8,603 bases of DNA from Nitrospirota bacterium (GTDB lineage: Bacteria; Nitrospirota; Thermodesulfovibrionia; Thermodesulfovibrionales; JdFR-88): assembly GCA_021819985.1 (NCBI GenBank), contig JAKAEG010000112.1, positions 572-9,174 on the forward strand, in the 5' to 3' direction. Below, in pieces: positions 1-5,795 of the stretch. The notes beneath the pieces were generated by a model. It ran no database searches. It saw only the letters and a list, made by a program, of their open reading frames with translations, and was not told where the DNA came from. Within the stretch, counting starts at the first letter, position 1. Each line of letters begins with the position of its first letter. Made by a program: the position numbers and the translations under genes.

Positions 1-382
1 CGTTGTCGGGCCAGCTATTGAGCGGCGCAAAACGCTGGTTGCCGGTGCCACCTCCGCCACGGCCGTCGGCGGTGCGGTAGGTGCCGGCGCTGTGCCAAGC
101 CATGCGAATGAACAGGCCGCCGTAGTGGCCCCAGTCGGCAGGCCACCATTCCTGCGAGTCGGTCATCAGTGCGTACAGGTCCTTCTTCAGGGCGGCCAGA
201 TCAAGCTTCCTGAATTCTCTCGCGTAGTTGAAGGCAGGGCCCATAGGGTTGGAGGCCGGCGCGTGCTGGTGAAGGATGCCCAGGTTCAGCTGGTTGGGCC
301 ACCAGTCGCGATTTGACCTGCCCCTGAGGGCAGCGGTTCCGCCGGTCTTGCCAGTTATCGGGCACTTGCTATCTTCACTCAT
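1..382 (-). CDS. katG: Catalase-peroxidase KatG, N-terminal part (runs off the left edge)
   Basis: KatG is a bifunctional haem enzyme that removes hydrogen peroxide by catalase and peroxidase activity. The first 127 residues are present. They contain the KatG-type N-terminus (KCPITG, then RDWWPNQLNL), the segment WWPADWGHYGG, and the distal haem-pocket motif IRMAWHSAGTYR, whose catalytic Arg93, Trp96 and His97 are all intact. The Trp is the one that joins the Met-Tyr-Trp crosslink in this family; the Tyr and Met lie beyond the window. There is no signal peptide, so it should be cytoplasmic. The ATG at 382 is supported by a strong AAAGGAG eight bases upstream. The gene follows a PerR-like regulator on the same strand after 142 bp, and palindromic elements lie in that gap, consistent with peroxide-responsive control. 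The fragment looks more GC-rich than the regulator gene beside it. Family identity is very secure; whether the rest of the gene is intact cannot be seen. Confidence 0.96.
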   Translation of the reverse strand, partial: MSEDSKCPITGKTGGTAALRGRSNRDWWPNQLNLGILHQHAPASNPMGPAFNYAREFRKLDLAALKKDLYALMTDSQEWWPADWGHYGGLFIRMAWHSAGTYRTADGRGGGGTGNQRFAPLNSWPDN

Positions 383-390
383 AATACTTA

Positions 391-397
391 CTCCTTT
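391..397 (-). promoter_or_regulatory. Ribosome binding site of katG
   Basis: On the minus strand AAAGGAG lies eight bases before the ATG at 382. This is the best Shine-Dalgarno match I see in the window and it fixes the katG start. Confidence 0.85.
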
Positions 398-418
398 CGT
401 TTTGTGGGTTCTTAAACC

Positions 419-440
419 GCGCTATTATGAATAATAGCGC
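419..440. promoter_or_regulatory. Perfect 22-bp palindrome in the katG upstream region
   Basis: Ten-base arms GCGCTATTAT (419-428) and ATAATAGCGC (431-440) are perfect reverse complements around a 2-base centre. The element lies 36 bp upstream of the katG ATG, so it is in the promoter or 5' leader. It could be a regulator operator or, once transcribed, a hairpin with a nine-pair stem and a TTCA loop. No T-run follows it in the katG direction, so a terminator is unlikely. Its centre differs from the GGAATYATTCC elements, so a different DNA-binding protein or an RNA-level role is possible. The palindrome is certain; the function is inferred. Confidence 0.6.
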
Positions 441-482
441 TTCACTGCCCATCTCGCTAACGATTATGTAGTCATCTCATCA

Positions 483-495
483 GGAATCATTCCTA
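483..495. promoter_or_regulatory. Candidate Fur/PerR-family operator upstream of katG
   Basis: GGAATCATTCCTA contains a perfect 5-1-5 inverted repeat (GGAAT-C-ATTCC) and lies about 100 bp upstream of the katG start. The same element with one base changed, at the centre, occurs at 967-979 in front of the regulator gene. The AATNATT core matches the centre of the PerR box consensus TTATAATNATTATAA, while the outer bases differ. Binding by the adjacent regulator is inferred from the repeat and its position. Confidence 0.6.
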
Positions 496-524
496 ACAGG
501 TAAACAAAAAAAATCAGCAACTCT

Positions 525-962
525 TCACTTCGCGCAATTCCTGCAGATGCCATAATATTCAAAGCGCATGCTTGCCGGCTTAAAACCAGTTTCTTTTTCT
601 ACGGCCTTTGAGAATGACGGCACATTACCCGTAAAGTCAGTTATCTTCCGGCACCTTGTGCAGACGAGGTTGATATGGTCCGATACGTTAATTTCGTAAC
701 GGTTGTCCATGTCGTAATATTCAAGCTCTCGTATCAAGCCTTCCTTCTTCAGCATGTCAAGGGTGTAATATACAGTTGACATGCTTATTCTCGGTACGAC
801 CTTTCTGACTTTCCGTAAAATTTCCATTGCCCCCGGATGTGATTTACTATGTGACAGAAGTCTGATAATTTCCCGTCTTTGAGGAGTAAGTTTGTATCCC
901 TTATCCTGCAGACTTGAAATTAGCGTCTGCTCAATATCACGAGGCTTTCTATATTTATTCAT
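525..962 (-). CDS. perR: Fur-family transcriptional regulator, PerR-like
   Basis: A 145-residue metal-dependent repressor of the usual Fur/PerR length. The N-terminal winged helix runs from about residue 10 to 85: GYKLTPQRREII at 22-33, then RISMSTVYYTLDMLKKEGLI at 58-77, the recognition-helix region. The C-terminal dimerisation and metal domain starts near RYE (88-90). Two CxxC pairs, Cys101/Cys104 and Cys140/Cys143, form the structural zinc site seen in PerR and many Fur proteins. His42, Asp86, His96 and Asp109 align by motif with the regulatory metal ligands of PerR; the second His of the usual HxH pair is Asn98 here. It precedes katG on the same strand, and a matching palindrome lies before both genes, so peroxide sensing with self-control is the best reading. 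Fur, Zur or another subclass cannot be excluded from sequence alone. No clear Shine-Dalgarno with good spacing precedes the ATG; the nearest, AGGAA, lies inside the candidate operator. The gene looks more AT-rich than the rest of the window. Confidence 0.9.
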   Translation of the reverse strand: MNKYRKPRDIEQTLISSLQDKGYKLTPQRREIIRLLSHSKSHPGAMEILRKVRKVVPRISMSTVYYTLDMLKKEGLIRELEYYDMDNRYEINVSDHINLVCTRCRKITDFTGNVPSFSKAVEKETGFKPASMRFEYYGICRNCAK

Positions 963-966
963 AATC

Positions 967-979
967 GGAATTATTCCTA
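967..979. promoter_or_regulatory. Candidate Fur/PerR-family operator upstream of the regulator gene
   Basis: GGAATTATTCCTA has a perfect 5-1-5 inverted repeat (GGAAT-T-ATTCC) and matches the element at 483-495 in 12 of 13 bases. It lies four bases before the regulator ATG and just after a plausible -10 box. A bound repressor would block both transcription start and ribosome access. Autoregulation is inferred. Confidence 0.6.
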
Positions 980-980
980 T

Positions 981-1009
981 TTAATATCACATATTGTTTG
1001 CCTTGGCAA
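981..1009 (-). promoter_or_regulatory. Candidate sigma-70-type promoter of the Fur-family regulator
   Basis: On the minus strand TTGCCA (1009-1004) matches the -35 consensus at five of six positions. It is followed after exactly 17 bases by TATTAA (986-981), a weaker -10. The candidate operator begins one base downstream. The -35 sits within the small palindrome TTGCCTTGGCAA (998-1009). Prediction by eye only. Confidence 0.4.
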
Positions 1010-1292
1010 GTGCAGTATCAGCCAGCATATAAGTTCAGTGTATGATTGAAATGAGAAGATATGGGTACCAGTACTGATTTGTGATTGTATAGATAACGGC
1101 CAACAAGAATAAAGTGGTGATTCCCAGCCGTACTCATTAGTCAATACAACGCGTTATATGTTGCGAACTTCAGGAAGCATTATTGAATCCGCCGCATTTA
1201 TGCAAAACCGTTTGGAGGGGTACTTGGCGTCGGCCCAGGTCCTTCAAAACTGTCCTTTTCAATTTCAACTACGCACGGGGCTATAAAAAGAC

Positions 1293-1347
1293 GGTATCGT
1301 TTTTTGTACTTTCGGCAAATTTCTGATACCTTTTTGCACTTTCGGCA
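1293..1347. repeat. Pair of near-identical direct repeats at 30-bp spacing
   Basis: TTTTTGTACTTTCGGCA (1301-1317) and TTTTTGCACTTTCGGCA (1331-1347) differ at one base in 17 and are offset by exactly 30 bp. Just before the first copy is GGTATC (1293-1298) and before the second its reverse complement GATACC (1325-1330). Iterated short units like this occur at the ends of some insertion sequences and in regulatory iterons. No transposase or replication gene is visible nearby, so the function is unknown. Confidence 0.55.
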
Positions 1348-1373
1348 TGATAATGCGACCGGTCACAGGGGGC

Positions 1374-1390
1374 ATGGGGCGCAGCCCCAT
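1374..1390. repeat. GC-rich hairpin downstream of hisG
   Basis: ATGGGGC (1374-1380) and GCCCCAT (1384-1390) are perfect 7-base arms around a 3-base loop, 37 bp past the hisG stop. It could end transcription of the long operon, but no T-run follows on the minus strand, so it does not look like a classical intrinsic terminator. A dispersed palindromic repeat or mRNA 3'-end stabiliser is equally possible. Confidence 0.4.
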
Positions 1391-1427
1391 ACATTTAAAG
1401 GGCGGGAGGGTGGATCAATAAAACGCT

Positions 1428-2309
1428 TTAGGGGATGACCTTGTTCAGCTGGTACTCGACTATCCCGGTGGCGCCTGCGCGTTTCAGCTCGGGGATGAGG
1501 TCTCTTACGGTCTTTTCGTCTATGACCACGTCAAGGTCATACCAGCCTTTCTCGGTAAGAAGGGCGATCGTGGGCGAATTCAGTGAAGGAAGACATTTAA
1601 GCACCCGGTCAAGCGATTTGTCGGGCACATTCATCTTGAGTCCTACCTTCTCCTCGGCGGCCAGGGCGCCCCTCAAAAGAAGGACCAGATTTTCCATCTT
1701 CTGCATTTTCCAGCGGTCCTTCCAGGACTTACTGTTAGCTATGAAACGCGTGCTGGACTCCAGCATTACATCCACAATGCGCAGATTGTTCGCCCGAAGC
1801 GAGTTACCCGTCTCGGTGAGTTCCACAATGGCGTCGGCCAGGTGCGGGGGTTTCACCTCTGTTGCCCCCCAGGAAAACTCCACCTCCGCCTTCACCCCGT
1901 TTTTCTTCAGATACCGTTTTGTATAGCTGACAAGCTCCGTCGAGACGCGCTTGCCGTTTAAGTCTTTCAGTTTTTTGATCGAGGAGTCCTGCGGAACCGC
2001 AACCACCCATTTCACGGGTTTTAGCCCCTCTTTGGCATATATAAGCTCCGCCACTTCATGCACGTCCGCGTTCTGCTCCAGGATCCAGTCCTTGCCGGTC
2101 AATCCGCAATCCAGTATGCCCTTTTCAACGTACCCGGCCATCTCCTGGGCCCTGATGAGCATGGCCTCGATCTGGGGGTCGTCAAATGACGGATAGTATG
2201 AACGGGATGAGACTGAAATGTGGTAGCCCGCTTTTCTGAAAAGCTTCAGAGTGGATTCCTGGAGGCTACCCTTCGGAAGCCCTATCTTAAGTTTCTTCTC
2301 CGCTGACAT
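1428..2309 (-). CDS. hisG: ATP phosphoribosyltransferase, long form with regulatory domain
   Basis: HisG condenses ATP and PRPP to phosphoribosyl-ATP, the committed first step of histidine synthesis. From the ATG at 2309 it has 293 residues, the length of the long (HisG-L) form. It starts with KIGLPKGSLQE, contains GILDCGLTGKDWI in the bilobed catalytic domain, and carries the PRPP-binding segment DAIVELTETGNSLRANNL. The last 75 or so residues, from about LKMNVPDKSLDRV to the end, form the ACT-like regulatory domain, which in this form lets histidine inhibit the enzyme and removes the need for HisZ. The frame can be extended two codons to a TTG at 2315. Neither start has a clear Shine-Dalgarno; ATG is chosen as the commoner codon. 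It is last in the co-directional series, 59 bp after queC, with no other his gene in view, so the histidine pathway genes must lie elsewhere. Confidence 0.96.
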   Translation of the reverse strand: MSAEKKLKIGLPKGSLQESTLKLFRKAGYHISVSSRSYYPSFDDPQIEAMLIRAQEMAGYVEKGILDCGLTGKDWILEQNADVHEVAELIYAKEGLKPVKWVVAVPQDSSIKKLKDLNGKRVSTELVSYTKRYLKKNGVKAEVEFSWGATEVKPPHLADAIVELTETGNSLRANNLRIVDVMLESSTRFIANSKSWKDRWKMQKMENLVLLLRGALAAEEKVGLKMNVPDKSLDRVLKCLPSLNSPTIALLTEKGWYDLDVVIDEKTVRDLIPELKRAGATGIVEYQLNKVIP

Positions 2310-2333
2310 GACCAATAAATTATCACAGACAGT

Positions 2334-2369
2334 GTTTTTATTTCAACTCCGGGGATTTCAAATAAAAAC
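2334..2369. repeat. AT-rich inverted repeat between queC and hisG
   Basis: Arms GTTTTTATTT (2334-2343) and AAATAAAAAC (2360-2369) are perfect reverse complements around a 16-base loop that contains a CCGG core. The element touches the last base of the queC stop codon and lies 24 bp before the hisG ATG. It may be a weak attenuator or processing hairpin that separates hisG expression from the upstream genes. Function inferred. Confidence 0.4.
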
Positions 2370-3049
2370 TATTCCAGAAGCGGGTCGGGAATCCCCGCGT
2401 CGGCAAACCCTTTGGCCCGATAGAGGCAACTGTCGCACCTGCCGCAGGGGCGTCCGGAGGACGCAGGGTCGTAGCAGCTCCAGGTCAGCGCGTAATCGAC
2501 CCCCAGTTCCACGCCTTTCCTGATTATCTCGCCTTTTGTCATTTTCAAAAGCGGAGCATGCACCCTGAATTTTATCCTGCCTTCAACGCCGGCCTTTGTG
2601 GCCAGATTTGCCATTTGCTCGAACGCGGCAAGATATTCGGGCCTGCAATCAGGATACCCGCTGTAGTCCATCACATTGGCCCCCATGAAGATGTCCGGGG
2701 CTTCCAATGTTTCGGCCCAGGCGAGCGCGAATGACAGAAACACCGTATTTCTGGCGGGCACATAGGTGACAGGTATGCCTCCGGCGGAGGGAGTATCTCC
2801 TTTTGGGACTTCGACCTTGGAGGTGAGCGCGGAGCCTCCTATCAGGCCCATATCGAAACTCATAAGCAGGTGTTCTTTAATTCCCAGGCTCTGCGCCACC
2901 GCCTTCGCGGACTCAAGCTCTCTGGCGTGCCGCTGCCCATAACTGAAACTGAGGGCGCACGGCGTATAGCCTTCCTGCCTGGCAATTGCGGCGGCGGTCG
3001 CTGAATCCAGTCCTCCGCTTAAGAGCACGACGGCCTTTTTCATTTTCAT
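2369..3049 (-). CDS. queC: 7-cyano-7-deazaguanine (preQ0) synthase
   Basis: QueC uses ATP and ammonia to convert 7-carboxy-7-deazaguanine to preQ0, on the way to queuosine in tRNA. The 226-residue length is normal. The PP-loop ATP-binding motif SGGLDS is at residues 11-16, followed by SFSYGQRHARE. Further family motifs are YVPARNTVFLS and DYSGYPDCRPEY. The C-terminus has the zinc-binding cysteines Cys192, Cys202, Cys205 and Cys208 in WSCYDPASSGRPCGRCDSC. All key positions look intact. The ATG overlaps the TGA of the preceding gene by one base (TGATG), implying translational coupling; a second in-frame ATG is two codons later. No queD, queE or queF is in the window, and the neighbours are envelope genes, so this is a metabolic passenger in the operon. 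Confidence 0.97.
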   Translation of the reverse strand: MKMKKAVVLLSGGLDSATAAAIARQEGYTPCALSFSYGQRHARELESAKAVAQSLGIKEHLLMSFDMGLIGGSALTSKVEVPKGDTPSAGGIPVTYVPARNTVFLSFALAWAETLEAPDIFMGANVMDYSGYPDCRPEYLAAFEQMANLATKAGVEGRIKFRVHAPLLKMTKGEIIRKGVELGVDYALTWSCYDPASSGRPCGRCDSCLYRAKGFADAGIPDPLLE

Positions 3050-4104
3050 CAGTAGATATCGTCTCCATTGCCCGGCACGCCGTGAGGACCGGATGAACTA
3101 AGCGTATAACCGGAATCCGTCACCTTGTACACATACGGGTTGCCCCATGGGTCGGTAGTTTTTCCCACACTTTCCAGCCCCGCCGGGTATCTGCCGTTTT
3201 CAACCCGGTAGACTTCCAGGAAGAACCTCAGCCTGTCTATTTCAGCGGATGCGGCATACCGTTTTGACATAACAGGATGGGCCTGATATCCCGCATAGAA
3301 GGCCCCGGCGGACAACAGGAAAAGAAATATCAACAACCCTTCCAGGACGAATACCGGCAGGCCTTTGCTCTTTTGAGATGTCCCCGTAGGGGCTGACTCC
3401 GGTTTTTCACCGGTATTTTTCTTGTCTATAAGACCTTTGTCATACAGGTCAAGGAGTGTTTTTGAAATTTTGAAGCTATCGATTCCGCTGACGCTCGCAA
3501 TCGTGCTGACATCGTTTTCTCCATCTGCCAATTCATAGATACGCTTTTCAGTCTCGTCCAGTTCTCCGGGGGGCGCCTGCGTTCTGGTGAAAATGCTTTC
3601 AAGGGTGATCTTGCCCTCAACCGCCGCCCACTCATCGAGTATCCGCAGGCCCTCCATGAGTATATGCTGCGTATCCAGGGATATCGGGACATCCTTATCG
3701 ATGGGTATTCCCTGGGGCTTGAACTCGTAATGGCCCTGCCGCCACGTAAAAAGATAACTTATCAGTTCCGTGAACTGCTGCACAAGGGTATCACTCAGGC
3801 CCCCGCCTGAAATGGCGCCCATCTTTACCAGGACATTTCCAAGTTTGGCGCCCGAGGATTTTTGCAGGTTTAGCGCCTTGTCGAGGTCTTCCTGTTTGAT
3901 AAGACCTTTTTTAAGCAGGAGCAGGCCCATCCTCGATTCCGTCCGCCTGCTTGATTCCACAAATACTATATTGCCCTCGTAAAAAAGGATCCTTATGCGG
4001 TCAAAACCCGATTCAACGGTCAGCACGCCCGTCTTGCGCTGGTAATAAATGAGCTGAAGAATATCTGTGAGACCGAATTCCTTAAGAGAGCCTTCTAAAG
4101 CCAT
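3049..4104 (-). CDS. DUF4388 (PATAN)-domain protein with a membrane helix and a GspG-like C-terminal domain
   Basis: A 351-residue protein without a name I recognise. Residues 1-55 (MALEGSLKEFGLTDILQLIYYQRKTGVL and onward) look like DUF4388/PATAN, a cytoplasmic signalling domain. Residues 58-98 (GLLLLKKGLIKQEDLDKAL, then GAKLGNVLVKMGAI) resemble the N-terminal domain of type II secretion/type IV pilus ATPases (GspE/MshE). Residues 180-230 look like a small winged-helix fold. A Lys-rich linker leads to one membrane helix at about 249-272, giving an N-inside orientation. The outer part (285-351) has pseudopilin GspG features: LRFFLEVYRVENGRYP, then DPWGNPYVY and a Gly/Asp-rich end with GNGDD. 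The sequence entering the helix, KGLPVFVLEG, resembles a prepilin cleavage site, but Glu is at +7 rather than +5. The start has AGGGA five bases upstream. It overlaps the previous gene by 10 bp and queC by one base. It may link an intracellular signal to an envelope or secretion function; that is inference. Confidence 0.85.
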   Translation of the reverse strand: MALEGSLKEFGLTDILQLIYYQRKTGVLTVESGFDRIRILFYEGNIVFVESSRRTESRMGLLLLKKGLIKQEDLDKALNLQKSSGAKLGNVLVKMGAISGGGLSDTLVQQFTELISYLFTWRQGHYEFKPQGIPIDKDVPISLDTQHILMEGLRILDEWAAVEGKITLESIFTRTQAPPGELDETEKRIYELADGENDVSTIASVSGIDSFKISKTLLDLYDKGLIDKKNTGEKPESAPTGTSQKSKGLPVFVLEGLLIFLFLLSAGAFYAGYQAHPVMSKRYAASAEIDRLRFFLEVYRVENGRYPAGLESVGKTTDPWGNPYVYKVTDSGYTLSSSGPHGVPGNGDDIY

Positions 4105-5795
4105 TCGCGTCCCTGCCTTCTTCTTATTCCGGCAAACGACAATAAATAGAGCAGGCCTATCCCGCTGAGCGAAACGATATTAAGCCACACGTGCTCCCCG
4201 GCTGACATGCCGACAGTGAACATCGGATTTAAAAGCGCGGCCAAAAGGAAGAATAGTACGCCCCAAAGCATAAGCATTCCCTGAAGCACATTGCCGCCGT
4301 AGATGTACGCTATTCCGGGGGGGGCAAAGCCAAGCGCCCTGATAAGCGCGCTCCGCTTCAACTGGCCGCCGTGTATCTTCAGTAGTCTTGCCACCCTTTT
4401 CTTGGGGTCAAGCACCTCGATCTTTACGAGGCTTTGATAACAATCACCGCACATCCTGCCCCAGTAAAGCTCTTTTTCGCACTTTTCGCAGAGTATCTTG
4501 CCGCATCTTGAACACCTGAACGCTTTTACCCCGCCCTTCTTGCCGTAAATTAAAAAGATGACGGTCCACAAAAGAGAAATGGGCAGAAGGAGGTCCGGAA
4601 GAAGGCCCTCAGATGAGACTGTCCCGTTCCTGCGGGTCTTGTCGAACATATAATAGTAATCCTGCATCCCCAGCAATTCATCCATAAGGAGTTTACCGCC
4701 GGGGGGATTTTTTTCCGCCATGCTCATTAACCTGGCGATCCGGGCCGGGTCCATGCTCGTGGCCTTCCTGTAGAGTTCATCTCCCTGCTGATAATCGAGT
4801 GCGTCCCTGCTCATCTGGGCCAGGTTGAAGTAAGCCGCCGCCCCCGGTTTTATCCCTAGGGAATCTTTATAGAGTTCTCCCGCTTTGTCCGGCTCTCCCA
4901 TAAGCAAATAGCAGTTGCCCAGATTCACATATGCGCGAGGGTCCTTTTTTTTATCTAATGCCGTGCTGTAGGCGGCAACCGCCCCCGAAAGGTCCCCCCC
5001 CCGGACCGATGCCAGTCCATAAGAGAACAGGTCCTCAAAATTCCCTTTACCCGCAAGGGCCTGGAGGGCAAGCGAATTGTCAGCGCCTTCATTTACAGAG
5101 ACCACGGCCCTCATTTCAGGTGTCGCCGCGTGGTAAACGCCTTCCGCCCATCCGGTAAGATATGGCACAAAGGCAAAACACAGCAATACAAGACACACCA
5201 GCACGCGGTCCCGTTTCTGAAAATACAGGCCAAGCATCAGGAGCACAGACGCCAGGAAGAAGAAAGGACCGAAGAAAGCCCCGGCAGCCGGAATAAGAAA
5301 AAGGAAGAAATGCCTCCTTTCCTCGTTGATGTCATGTTTTAAAAGCGGGAATTCCTTTGGCAGCCTGAGCGCCGCCGTGACCGCCACGGCAATGAAAAAG
5401 GACCACACCAGGGCAAATACAAGAAGTCCGGACAAATTCATGGCCCACCACCAGTTCCGGCCGTAAGCCTTGAACCCTTCAACTGAATAGTAAAGCCAGT
5501 TAAAAACCCCTCCAGGGAAATCCCGGAGGTCCCGGGCCGCAAGACTGAAATACACGGGCGGAAAATCGGGCGAAGCATCCAGCGCCTGTTGCAACAGGGC
5601 CCCGGAATGGGCCGGGTCGTTGGCGGCCCGGTGCATGAGAACATAAGAGAGAGGCTCATTTTCCCTCAAAGGATACGGGTTGTTACCGGAAGCAAAAGCC
5701 AAAGAGGACAGCAGCGCGGTCATTGCAAGGACAAAGACAAAAGCCCCGGTAAGACTGGAAAATTTTCTATGCCTTCTCACCAATTCTCCGTTCAT
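4095..5795 (-). CDS. Large membrane protein with TPR repeats and a six-cysteine zinc ribbon; function unknown
   Basis: A 566-residue protein I cannot name. The basic N-terminus and hydrophobic run ending SLAFASG (about 37) look like a signal peptide or first membrane anchor. Membrane segments follow near 122-144, 163-191 and 197-214. Residues about 250-355 hold TPR-like helices, with the clearest repeat around AYVNLGNCYLLMGEPDKAGELY. Another membrane segment lies at 400-418. Next is a zinc-ribbon-like cluster with CxxC pairs at Cys428/431, 436/439 and 449/452. The C-terminus has two or more further membrane segments around 490-556, including GIAYIYGGNVLQGMLMLW. The ATG at 5795 overlaps plsY by 29 bp. 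A GTG at 5780 is an alternative start with GGAG five bases upstream and would give a more typical signal peptide. Its stop overlaps the DUF4388-GspG fusion gene by 10 bp, so the two products may work together at the membrane. A run of nine G codes part of the TPR region. Confidence 0.8.
   Translation of the reverse strand: MNGELVRRHRKFSSLTGAFVFVLAMTALLSSLAFASGNNPYPLRENEPLSYVLMHRAANDPAHSGALLQQALDASPDFPPVYFSLAARDLRDFPGGVFNWLYYSVEGFKAYGRNWWWAMNLSGLLVFALVWSFFIAVAVTAALRLPKEFPLLKHDINEERRHFFLFLIPAAGAFFGPFFFLASVLLMLGLYFQKRDRVLVCLVLLCFAFVPYLTGWAEGVYHAATPEMRAVVSVNEGADNSLALQALAGKGNFEDLFSYGLASVRGGDLSGAVAAYSTALDKKKDPRAYVNLGNCYLLMGEPDKAGELYKDSLGIKPGAAAYFNLAQMSRDALDYQQGDELYRKATSMDPARIARLMSMAEKNPPGGKLLMDELLGMQDYYYMFDKTRRNGTVSSEGLLPDLLLPISLLWTVIFLIYGKKGGVKAFRCSRCGKILCEKCEKELYWGRMCGDCYQSLVKIEVLDPKKRVARLLKIHGGQLKRSALIRALGFAPPGIAYIYGGNVLQGMLMLWGVLFFLLAALLNPMFTVGMSAGEHVWLNIVSLSGIGLLYLLSFAGIRRRQGREWL

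Larger units (their letters stand above)
963..1427. other. Gene-free, AT-richer stretch between hisG and the regulator gene
   Basis: No reading frame in this 465-bp stretch has recognisable protein content. Its left end holds the regulator's candidate promoter and operator. About 1010-1290 shows nothing I can name: the short frames there, for example a 28-codon one at 1200-1286 on the plus strand, have no supporting motif. The right end holds direct repeats (1293-1347) and a GC-rich hairpin (1374-1390). The drop in GC compared with the operon on its right suggests a different history for the region, possibly an insertion junction. Confidence 0.6.

Noticed and set aside
92..316. Plus-strand open frame over the left edge
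   Set aside because: Antisense to clear KatG coding sequence.
506..513. Terminator of the regulator gene, suggested by eight T on the minus strand
   Set aside because: No stable stem can be drawn in the bases just before the T-run.
1200..1286. 28-codon plus-strand frame in the intergenic region
   Set aside because: Too short, with no motif and no convincing ribosome binding site.
1374..1390. Intrinsic terminator of the long operon
   Set aside because: The 7-bp GC-rich stem is real, but no T-run follows on the minus strand; kept only as a hairpin repeat.
963..1427. CRISPR array or integrated element
   Set aside because: Only two repeat units of 17 bp and no cas, integrase or transposase gene; not enough for either call.
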